Shown here one piece after another: positions 12,501 to 24,500 of a DNA stretch of 64,000 nt. Where the stretch lies: the NCBI RefSeq assembly GCF_029227915.1, contig NC_079878.1, forward strand, positions 1,116,001-1,180,000, in the 5' to 3' direction. Made by a program: the position numbers and the translations under genes. Numbering within the stretch: position 1 is the stretch's first letter; every line of letters starts with the position of its first letter. A model generated the notes under the pieces. That model had not been told where the DNA came from. It searched no databases and saw only the letters and a list, made by a program, of their open reading frames with translations. The stretch is from Hydractinia symbiolongicarpus. Lineage: Eukaryota > Cnidaria > Hydrozoa > Anthoathecata > Hydractiniidae.

Positions 12501-15500
12501 GGGTACGGTTACACAGTTGACTTGTAGCTGCAAATCCAACAATAGAATTCATAACTGATTTCTACTTAATCTTTTATTATCACTTTTGAGAAACTACTAG
12601 AAAAACTTCTGTGCCAAAATTTATAAAAATTTTTTTTACTGTCATGACCTTTTTTTGTAAAAAAAGTGTACTGTGATACATTATATAAACATGTCATACA
12701 AAAGTATGACTACTTTGGGCATCGCTAACATATTACCTGGCATCAAGCTGGATTTAATCAGCAGCACCCAGAACTGGGACCTGCAGACCAATTAAGCACT
12801 ACATGTGGCAATATATTAGCAACCCACGCTAATAGCGTAGCAGATGTCGATTGATTGATTGATTTAATTTATTTACCGTCGTTAATTGTTCTTTAAAAAA
12901 TTAAAATTTTGCAAAAAACTTATCAAAACCGACCAAATATTTTCATATATTTACACTTTAGATGAAAACTATAATAAATAAATAGGGATTAAATAGGGAT
13001 TAAATAAAAAATAAAAAGATAAACATTCCCCCTTTCCCATTTTCGTATTGATTACGCAAGTTATGGAATCAATTGCCGACACTCTGTGCATGAGCAGTGA
13101 GAGCCATTCCATTTTTAATAATTTGCTTAAATTTAACTAGATCTTCACAACTTTTCGTATGAAAAGAAAGTTTATTCCAAACTTTTGGGGCTAAACATCG
13201 CAAACGGTTTAGACCAAAGGTGCTTGTTTCTACACTGATGGTTTTTAGGTTGTTCATGTTTTGACTTCTTAGTGGCCTATCAGTTTCTTCAAAAACGAAA
13301 ATATCTTTCATGAAAAAAGGACTGATGTTTCTCAGAATTTTAAATATTTCTATACATAAATGTCTGTGCCTTATTAATTCCATATAATGTTTATTTGGGA
13401 GGAAATCAACTGGTCTTGGGTCATCATGAATAAAACTTAAAGCCCTGTTGTGGAGTTTTTCAATTTTCAAAAGAGATTTCGAAGAAGAGAAATGCCAAAC
13501 TAACAGACAATAATTAAAATTTGCATACACGAAGCTTTGTGCTAAAATAGATCTTGTTTGCAAAGACAGTACATTTTTAAATCTAAATAATGCATTCAGC
13601 TGGGGGCTGAGGCTTTTCGACAAAGATTACTAATGTGCAAGTTGAAATTTAATTTATCATCAATTGTTACTCCTAAAACTTTTACGGACCTTTTTGATTG
13701 TATGACTTTATCGCCAATGTTTAAATGTCATGACACAATCATGTGTCCATTCTCTACTAAGAATAGTCAGCCTGGTCGGACCTCCGAACATGAAGGGCAA
13801 GTATAATCAATGAAACATAGAGAATTAGAATTTAGTTACGCTTTTGGCGCAGTGTAGTCATATAAAAAATAGGTGTCACTACTTTCATTCTTATGTCCAT
13901 GTAGCACGTGTATGTTTCATTAAATTTTTACAAAAGAATAAAGTAATTATATCCTCACATTTTTCTTTGCTTTAATGGGTTCAGACACTGTATTTTGTAT
14001 TATACCCAAATCCTGAAAAAGAAACCAAATAACACGTTAAGGTAAAAAATAAACCCATGCGTGTTAAAAACACACATATAGCGCCTTACCTTTAGTCCCG
14101 GTTCATTAGCCAATTGAATAGTAGTATCAATCATTAAATTGCGAGATCTGGGAACAAGGTCTCCAGTTCGCTTTAGTATAACTGGTAACAGCTGGAATAT
14201 AAAAAGAAATTAAAAACTTCTTCTATTTCAAGTATAGCGCTAATAAAAAAAAAAGTTTTACAAAAAATTATTTGCTAAATAAAAACATTGCAACCATGAC
14301 TATTTTTGATACATACTCGTTCTAATGCAGGGCTTAACCCATGTTTTCCAAGTCTAAATGAACATATAAGAAAAACAAAATGATTTAAACCTATCGGTAC
14401 TGACGAATTGCAGAAAAAAAATGATCAATCTTTTTCTAATGAGAAAATACATTTTTTGTTTTCCTTTCTACAACAGAAATGATTTTTTTGGATTAAAAAT
14501 TATACTTCCGGAAGTTGCAAAAAAGGATTGTACTCACTCCTTTTGGTTTTGAGGTATATAAGTGGACAACAAAGATTTCATCAATGTTACACTGCTATTC
14601 AAAACCTAGAAAGGAAAAGTTACAAGATTTTGTACTATATATTAGTAAATAGTCAGTTTAGAAAAAAACATTGTGAAGGTTTTCCTCTATTCAATCAAAA
14701 TCAATTTTAATTCCCTTTCTCATAAAAGCCTGTATCAATCAGATAATAGGAGAAAAATCATTTTTTTATGATAATGTTCCCACACTTTATGTGTAACTTT
14801 ATCTATTTTTGCTGGGTTACCCAAACCAAATTAAACAGAATAATAAATTATGGAATCACACAGAGAGTTACTTTTAAGTTCACAAATATATGTGGCACAA
14901 AATTTGGATGAAGTCATAATGTTGGCATGTCTAAAATTCTGCACTGTCAAAAAGTATTTTTTACTGCAATTTGTCGAAATTAGGATTTTTCTTTCTCATG
15001 CCAACTTCTATGGCACGAGTTTCCAAAACAGTTTAAACCTCCTTAAATAAAAGAATAAGCCTACAAATTTGCTTGTTTTGAATTAAATGTCTCAAAATAT
15101 CTCTGGTGAAGTTTCTTCACTGAAATCAAGGAAAGTCAAAGATACGGCTTACCACCAACACTTGATCCTGTAATGATTTTTTCAACACAGTCACAACAGC
15201 TTGTGTTACTTCTTTTGGTGTATGCTCAGTAGTCCATTCTGTAGGATTTGTAAGTTCTGTGTTTAACAAGGTTAATGACTCTTCGCGATGCTTCCAGGAT
15301 TTCGAATGCAGTTGCTTTGCCTTCAGTAAAAATTAAGTAAATGAAAGATTACCCATCTATTACAATTTCTTCTACAAATTCTACAAGAGTAAACAAAAAA
15401 AACAAAACAAAAACAGACAAGTTTGATAACTGGTTTTGTGGAGGAAAGTCAAATTCATTGTTAATAAACCATACCGCAAAGAAGAGACACATTTTACTTT

Positions 15501-18500
15501 CAACATGTGTACTTCTTGTCATTGCTCGACGTTCTTTTAAGCCTATGCAGAGCTATGAATTTTCTGCTATAGCCATTTTTTTTACCCTTGTTTTTCTATT
15601 TTTTTTTCATTTCTTAATATTTTTAAAAAAATTATAACAGGAGGGCTGTTGATAGCAATGTTTATATAAAAAGGAGTTTTTACCCTGTATAAATATGTTT
15701 ATAATAATAATAATTTTATTGCCACCTCAATGGCGATAGACCTAGTAAAAAATGCAATGAAACCACATAAAATCTTTCGAGATTTGTCATCATACAGTGA
15801 TGTAAGTCATGTCTGGCTTTAATTAAATACCTTATATGTTAACTTGTTTATATTTCCATATTTAGTAATTTTTGGGATCAAATTGACTTTTAAAATTAAA
15901 ACATGTTAGACTGATTGACTTTGTAAATAAAACATACAGACAACAGTTTGTACTGAGACTTTTAAAGTGGTAAGTTGAAATCTCTTGCTATAATTTTTTT
16001 TTCTAGCTTTAAATTACATTTTTGTGCAAATAACAATACCCTAGAGCTTTGAAAATTTAAGAAAAGTCCAACCACTCTCTTAAATAACATAATACAGCAA
16101 ACATAAACATGAAGGAGTTTTTGCGAACAATGTGTATTAACATTGTAAGAAAAAAACAGTCCTGGTCACATAAATTTTAGCAGCCGAGTGATACTTTTGT
16201 CGTAGGTGGGTGATGAATTTCACGCATCTTGGCTTAATTGAGGAGAGTGATTATTTAGTTTTCATAATCTGAGGTGCGCGATTGCACACCTCAAAAGACG
16301 AGGACTGAAAAAACCCAGAAAAAATACATAGTGTGAGCTGGTTATCATGTTTAGTCTATTCTTAAACATTTAGGAATTTTAAGCCTCATTTCAAAAATTA
16401 CTTAATTTTTAAATGCTAAATAAAATTTTAAAAAAAACTTATCTGTTCAGTTTTTGTCATTGAAAAATATAGATCATATCATAAACAAGCGAGTTTATTT
16501 AAGGTTACATTTTAATATCTACAGCTGTCATTGACGGGCAATGATCAAAATCATTTTATTTATTAGTTGAGGAGATATTAGAGGATTGAAATTAACCAAT
16601 CAGATCACAGCAATATAAGTAATTTTTTTATTATTTCTTAAATCTTAATCATTGTTTGACAAAAAAAATGTTTATACAATTTTCTTTATAATTATAAAGA
16701 TAGATAAATATTCACTTATGTATACACACCATCCGGATAAACTATCTGATTTCATCACTAACATATTGCTGCATGTAGTGTAATGGCTTTGTCTGCGGCT
16801 CTCACTTCTGGGGACCGCGGATCGAATCCCGCTTACTGCCAGGCAGTATGTTAGTGATGAACAAAATAGTTGTTCTTTAATATAAGAAAAAACATTTTTA
16901 CACAATGACTAAAGAAATGAATAATCTGAATAATTCTTACCATATTCATGCCAAAAACATCAATTATTAAACTAAATTCTCGTTCTTCTTTTTCACTCAG
17001 CACTGGTAAATCTATATGAGAAAAATCAACATAGAAAACAAGAAGTCAACAGAGTTTCAAATAAGTTTATTCGGCAACTGTTTTTATCCGACGAAAATTC
17101 ATCATCATCATCATTCTCGGCTTAACGTCCGTTTTCCATGCTAGCATGTGTTGGACGGGGTATATTAATGACCCTCTTCCAATCTGATCTAGACTGTGTT
17201 AGATCTAAACTCAACTTCCTCTGTATCAAGTCTGTCCTTATAACCTCCTGCAAAGTCTTTCTCGGTCTGCCTCTGGGCTTTGCCCCGGGAACTATCAAGT
17301 CTCTACATATTCTTACCCAATTATCCTCCTCCATTCTTTCCAAGTACCCCAGCCAATTCAATCTTCTTATCTGGATAACATCTTTAATTCTACGGATACT
17401 TATCCTGCTTCTTAGCTCATCTGAACTCTTTCTGTCTCTCAAACAGGCGTTACACATCCACCTAACCATTCTCGTATCATTCACTGCTTCACTGCCCATG
17501 TCTCACTACCGTACAACATAACACTTCTTACACAGGCCTTATACAACCTACCTTTTACCTCAATTAACAAGACTCTGCTAGTCAAAAAAGGAAGAAACTC
17601 TCTGAACTTTTTCCAAGCAGAACCTATCCTGCAAGTAACACTTCTTCCAACACCCCCTTCACTGCCCAACATATCACCTAAGTAACAGAAGTTCTCAACT
17701 ATCTCTAACGAGCCACTGTTGTACATCTTTAAAGCTGGAAATACCTCATTCTCTATAATCTCACCTTTGCAACGCTTGCATACAAACTAAATGTCAGCTC
17801 TTAACCTTCCGCCAATACTATTGCACCAATTCCACCAATATTACTGCACTCTTACGTACCCAAATTAGTTATAAAAATCGCCAGCATTAAAGAAGAAAAG
17901 CATTTTGATGTTCTTTGCATAATAATTATTTTCAAATAACTAATAAGATTAGTGGAAAAACAGTTAACTTTTACAACCCTTATCTTATTAATTTATTAAA
18001 GATTTATTTAATTGTTTAACTCACCTATATCAGTGTCGTGTTTTGGGGAATCTTCATCGTCAACTAAAAGAGGTTGCTGCTTTCTAAAAAGTGAGTTTTA
18101 AACTACAGAAACTGCTTCTGATATAAATCAAACAAAATAAAAGTGTTCATGCAAGTTGGTAAAAAAGGGTGGGTAATCATGGTGGGTAATCATGGTTGGT
18201 AGTCATAAAAATTATGCCAATGCAGTCATAATGGTAAAAGAATTTTATAAGCAGGCCTTTTCTTGCAGTATCCACTATGGGCCATCACACCGTAATATTA
18301 TGGCTAATATATACGCCATAGAAGATAATTTTGTTTCAAATTAAAGTAAAACAAAAATCAGCAGTGTTGGTAGCTTTAAGTACCATTTAAAATGTAAAAA
18401 CTGAAATAGTGAAAATAAACAAACATATTGGTTTTTATATTAGTACATTATAAAAAATTAAATATTTCTAACCCCTTTAGAGCTGGTAGTGGTCGTTCTT

Positions 18501-21500
18501 CAAATCTATCAACCTGTCAAAGCAAGTAAAACATTGGAAAATAGATCAATAAATAGTATGCTTGCTATCTAGGTTTTATAAAAAATAATACCTATCTGTT
18601 TAGATGTAACGTTTTTGCAGGAAATTATCAAAAAATCATAATATATATTTACTTTGCAGTGCAATCTTCTGACACATCACTTTTATCTTTCTGTGTTAAG
18701 TAAAGTGAAGTTTTATACTTATATTAACTTGCTATGAATGTAAAAACCGAAATTGATGCCTCAGTAAATTGGAACTAAAGTAACTAGATGGTAAAAACGT
18801 TTTAAAAATAAGTGGTGCTATTTTAAACAGCATGCATTATTTACCTCACAACAATAATGATTACTTGTATTTTTTGATGTTTTTATAATTTTCAGGCATT
18901 ACTTTTCAAGTTGGCCTTCTTGCATGCCAATACATAAGTCTCCATCAAGTGTTGAATTTTGAAATCTTTCTTAGGTAACTTTTCTTTTAAAAGTTAACGG
19001 AAAAAATTATTTTACACATTTACTATGTAAATATAGGAATTTGAGTTTAGAGCTAATACAGTCTCAGATTGAAAAAAAGTCATACCATACCAACCTTTAT
19101 TGATTTGCACTGCGGCTAACCACATAAATTGTCTGTTAATTGATTAAAAAATCTTTTAGTTGGTTTATTAAGTCTGTAGCTTTTTAATGGCTGTTATGAA
19201 GATATATTGATGGTTCATTCAACGTTCAAAGTATTCGGTGGTTAACAAAATTTGTTATCTATTTATTAAGTTTAGCCATTAGTATTGTGTATTGATGACA
19301 AGTGTATTTTATTGATTGACTATATTTTTCATTTTCAATTCATCATTGACAGGCAGCCTTTTTCATGTACGGTCATTTTTTTTACAATTACTGAAATATG
19401 GTGAATTTATATTGGTAATAACATTGATAAAATAGATTCAATTAGATGTCACAGAAGTTTTTTTTGTCAGAAAAGAAAAATATTACCAGCACAATGTCAA
19501 ACTAATTTATATGCAATACATTATTCTAAATAAATACCTTATTGTTGAAAAAAGTTGGTAGCAAAAAAGGTTGATAACATGTTTTAGTCTACGTAAATAT
19601 TAGCAACTTTTTATGCTTGCTAGATGTTTGACAAGAATCTTTATTAGTTTGTGCGAGTAAAAAATTATGATCTTTAAAGAATTTTAAACTGTCATTAAAC
19701 TTAAATGTAATATTCAATGGTTTGTGAGAACTTTTACTTTTTACTAAAATCATATTTCTTTATAAATAAAAGATAGCTAAAACACGAACTACTTCGAAAG
19801 TAATAAGTAAGGCTATTCTTGAGAAAATACTTATGATTTATTAACAGTTGATATATTGTATTGCCCTTCAATAACTTCTCTTGATTGTTAATAAATAAGT
19901 GCCAATGATTATCACCCTGAATAAAAAAATTTAATTGATTGTTTACTAAACTTTTAACGTTTTTTATTTCTTCTTCTATGAGTTAATCATTTTACATAAT
20001 TGTTAATCATTTCTTAAGATGGTTAATCATAATTTGTTATTGATCAATAACAAAAATTAACATAAATTGGTGATAAAAATGATGGATGGTTAGCGTCTGA
20101 ATGTTACTGGTGGTAAAAATCATAAAAAGGTTTGGTAGCTGTACCCCGTCCAACCTACAGCATGGGTTGGACGGGGAAACATGGAAAACAGATGGTTTGA
20201 TGATGATGATTATGGAAAGTAGTCATAAAAAATATACAGCACACATAGCACACATGGTTAATTTAACTACAAACAGGTTGTTTGTAAGTTTTTTACTTAC
20301 AGATTCATCTTGAGAAAAAGGGCTAGTTCTACTCGGTGAAATGTTCGGAATTGTGATGCTACTTTCTACTTTCATAGGTGTCACCATTTTCATGCCGCTT
20401 TGTGTAACTGGAGGAAGTTTTATTTCTGAATAAATTAAAGTTGAAAAAATCAAGGTTTGAAAAAAAATACAAATTTAATTATTCCCTTATCTCCTTTTTA
20501 TATTGTACCAGGGGGTATTAAAAATTAAAATGTCTTACCTGAGTGATGAGATGGCTTCGTCGGTATTGGTATTGAATCGTCATTTTTTTCTTTAAAATTG
20601 CTTGGTTTCTTTTTTTCTGGATTGTTGGCATTTGTTTCCTGCCATGAGTAAAATTTATCACCTTGCTAAAATTAACTCTTCAGAAGACGATAGAAGTAAA
20701 AATTAAAGACACAGAAGACTGGGGATAAATTATTAAATAAGAAAACAAATTTAAACAGAATAAAAAAATCCCACTTTGTTTAGTTCAAGCAAATCCACAA
20801 TATCTAATTGTTTATAAACATTTAGCCTATATTCATCTCCTTGGACCTAAAAAACGTAAACATGGTAAAGAAACCTTACAGACCTTTGTAGAAAAATTTA
20901 AAATTTATTCACACTGCTAGCTAGTTACAAATCATATAAAACATTAGAACCGCAACCATCATAGCAGCCTTAAGAACTGATTCAGAGTTATTCTCTGCAC
21001 ATGCTTAATTTCACATGCTAAAAATTGTGTGGATTCAATTTCCTGCGACCACACAGAATAAAGCATTTAGGATAAGTAAATTTTAGTTCATGGAACAACT
21101 GCTTCACAAAACGACGAAAAAACAACGAAAAGTGAACTTAGTAACACTTTTTTCAAGTGAAATAATTTGTTCTAATGACCGACCTTTTTCGATTTTGCGA
21201 GATCGTAATTCTCCATTTCAATGGCTCTTTTTTTGTCCACTTCGAATTTACCAAGCTTCTCTCCAACCTAACAATACAGCATAATATACTCTTGCACAAT
21301 ATTTTTGCATAAAATTAACTACAAGTAATACAAAAGTTCACCAAAATTCTTTACCTTATATAAATCTGCAATTGCTTGTTTTAACTTTTTTGCATAATCA
21401 AATCTTTCTTCTATCAATATAAAAAGAATCATTAAATTAAGGATTTATTACAAACCCCCTTTATTTGTTAATAATTATTGCCTTACCTAATACAGCTTTG

Positions 21501-24500
21501 TGTTTTTTAGTTTCCAATCTTCGAATAAGTTGTGCAGTCTCAGGATCCTAAAGGTTTGTTCAGTAACCTTAACACATTACAAAATATAGTAACTTCTGTG
21601 AAAAATAGATTCATTGAGAATTTTATCCACGGCTTACATTTGCTATTCCTTTGTTGTTGTTTTTCAGCTGTTAAATTAATTAAACATTGAAGGGCGAAAG
21701 CAACAGTATAAATCAATTTCTAGAGTTTTCTACAAAAGTTTAGTAAAGAAAAATTATATTCAGTCTCTCTATATGTTAACTTTCTAATGCTCCTCAACAG
21801 GACTCAGTCAGATATAGTAGTTTACCAATATGACCCATACAACAAACCTATACTATTTATTGTATTTGGTAACTGCGTGGGAAACTTAACAGGATTGTGG
21901 AATAGATTAGATGCCCTTAAACATTACCGATAAAATCATAGACAAGACCTTTTTCATTTCCGAAGTCCTTAATGTAAATAACCTGCTCATTCAAGCTAGT
22001 GATCTAAAACAGCACTAAAGAATCCACTTAAGACAAGTAAAGTTTAGTTAGATTTCAGATAGCTGTTTTATTATTTTTAATTTTTTTAAAAAGCTGTTAC
22101 CTGATACATATCAAATGCAAGGTCATCAAAAGGAGATATAACTTTTCCTTCTTCATATCGCGCATAGGGTATAGGAGCTTCGTTCAAACCACTTTCATTA
22201 TTTACATGATTTGATTGGTTCATATAAAAGGTAATCAGGTCATCTTTATTCTAAACCGTTAAAAACACAAGTAAAAAATAAGGTGCATGAGACAACCAAA
22301 AGAAGTTGAATACAGCACAAAACACATGACATAATAAAAGCACATACTTCACAAATTGTCCTGTACATATATAAGACACAGGACAAGGTTAGGAAACCTT
22401 AAATTTTAATCTTCTTGCCACCCTATCCCCTCTATTTGTTAAGAGTGGATACACATTTTTAAAAAATAAGCTACAGAAGTATTCCACAAGTCTCTTATCT
22501 TCTTTTCAGGAGTGATTTGATTAAACAACAAAAATTAAATTTTAATGACAAAGAAAACATGTATATAGACAGGTCACTTTTAACTTTATGACTAAGAAAT
22601 GGACAAACAGTTTTCTCTCATTTGTTTCACTAGGAAGTTTTGTTACAAAAGGGATTTCTCTTTTCAGAAATTCTTTTGGATTCCCATGAGTAGTGGTCAC
22701 CTGCTATTTACCTGCAATCTTTGTAATGTAGTCATTTTTCAGACAGATTACTCTGTTCTTAATACTTAAAAGATCAACACATAAAATATGACTTACTGAA
22801 TTTAATTTATCAACTAAATTATATTCGTGTGCCAGTGAATGACCAAGAATGTTAACGGCTACAATACAAACCTTAATACAAACAAATTCAAATGTATATT
22901 ACAGAGAGAAAAAAGGTTTTAACTGTAGTAAAACTACTGAGAAAACGTCACACGTAAGAGAGAATACGAAATACAAAGGAATAAAATAACACGCAAAAAA
23001 ACGGAATAAATACCTGGTTATATAAATTTAATTTGTTGACATGATTCTTATGGATTAAAAGTTTTACCAGTTGCCCATCTGCATTTAGATGCACAGACTT
23101 CAACTCTCGAGCCTGAAAATAAAAACATGCGAAAATATTTTTTTTTATGTTAAGTCAGCTGGTTAGTAAAGAACAACCTGGTAAATTGTATCCCTTAGAG
23201 ATTTAAATGTCACAACTAATTTTAAAACAAAACAGCTTTTATAATGCACCAGTGCCACTAGAAAATAGTTTCACCAGATAATGATTTATCAATCCTACAG
23301 GTCAATTAAATAATTGTTTTTTTTTGTCTGTTGAGCAAATAGGAGACTAGTTTTAGGGCATTAGCACAATTTTTGCAACAATAAAAAATGGCAAAATACC
23401 AATGCAGAGATGCTATGTTGGATTATATCAATACTACATATTTGATCTCAATTTTTTAAATTTTGGGGAAATTTAAATATGGATCGCCTTCCACCAGAAT
23501 TAACATAAGGCAGTATCAAAGTTAACACAAGTTTTAACAGACTAAATTTGGGTAAAAAGTGGTAGATCGATTTCCATTATTTTGCAGTGCTTAAATTAAA
23601 ATGAAAAATAATAATGAAATTAAAATATTTCTTGTTAATGTTTTTACTTTCTCCTATCTTAAACTTTATGAAAATTTAATTTGTTAAAGTAAATATAAAA
23701 AAAAGTAACAGGATAATGCACAATATTAATAGTGCATCTACTGAACTATTTATATATACCTTAAAATTAGTTCCTTCATTTGTTGACATTTGAACATAGC
23801 TGCAAAGAAGAATACATGTGTATTAAAATCTAACATTATAACTATATATACTATAACTTGCTGTTAAAATGTTTTTCACCAAAAATTTTGCATTTTAAAT
23901 ATTTTTTAGAAAAATGATAACAAGAAAGGGTTTATAGGAACAACTGTGCATATGTGAGGTATATGTGTATAAGTAATCCTGCACATTATCTTTCCAAGTG
24001 CTGCAAAGATGATGGATCGAGTGGGACTTGAACCCACAACAAAAAAAAAGACAAAAAAAGAAAGGGTTTATTTGTTTGCTCTAACAAGTGCAATTTTGAA
24101 TAGTTGAATTTGGCAAATATAATTTAAAATCACAAAAAGAAATTTCAAAAATAAGTTCTGCAAAAATTTTCATACAAAAATTTACATTACTTGTGACCAC
24201 TCTGTTCTAAGAAGGGTATTGCAAGTTACTATACCTACCCAAGTCTTTTAAATTTGCAACCAACCAAAGATTTCATGCCAGGTTGTGTTGGGAGGGATAT
24301 AAATATTTCAATCTTTGATGCTAAGAAATTAAAGCAAGGACTCTTAAAAATTTTGCTACCACATTGTGTATAAGTAAAAAAATTAAATGAAAGACACTGG
24401 TTTTTGCCTCGATATTTCCTTAGCCTTTAACAACAATTAATAGGCCAATAGTTATAGAGAGAAAAATCCAGCCTTATTAGCAATTCTAGTATATATATTT

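Noticed and set aside
16781-16845. Functional tRNA gene in the 16.8 kb element
   Set aside because: The B box departs from consensus, no complete cloverleaf could be drawn, and a diverged second copy with target duplication shows it is a repeat.
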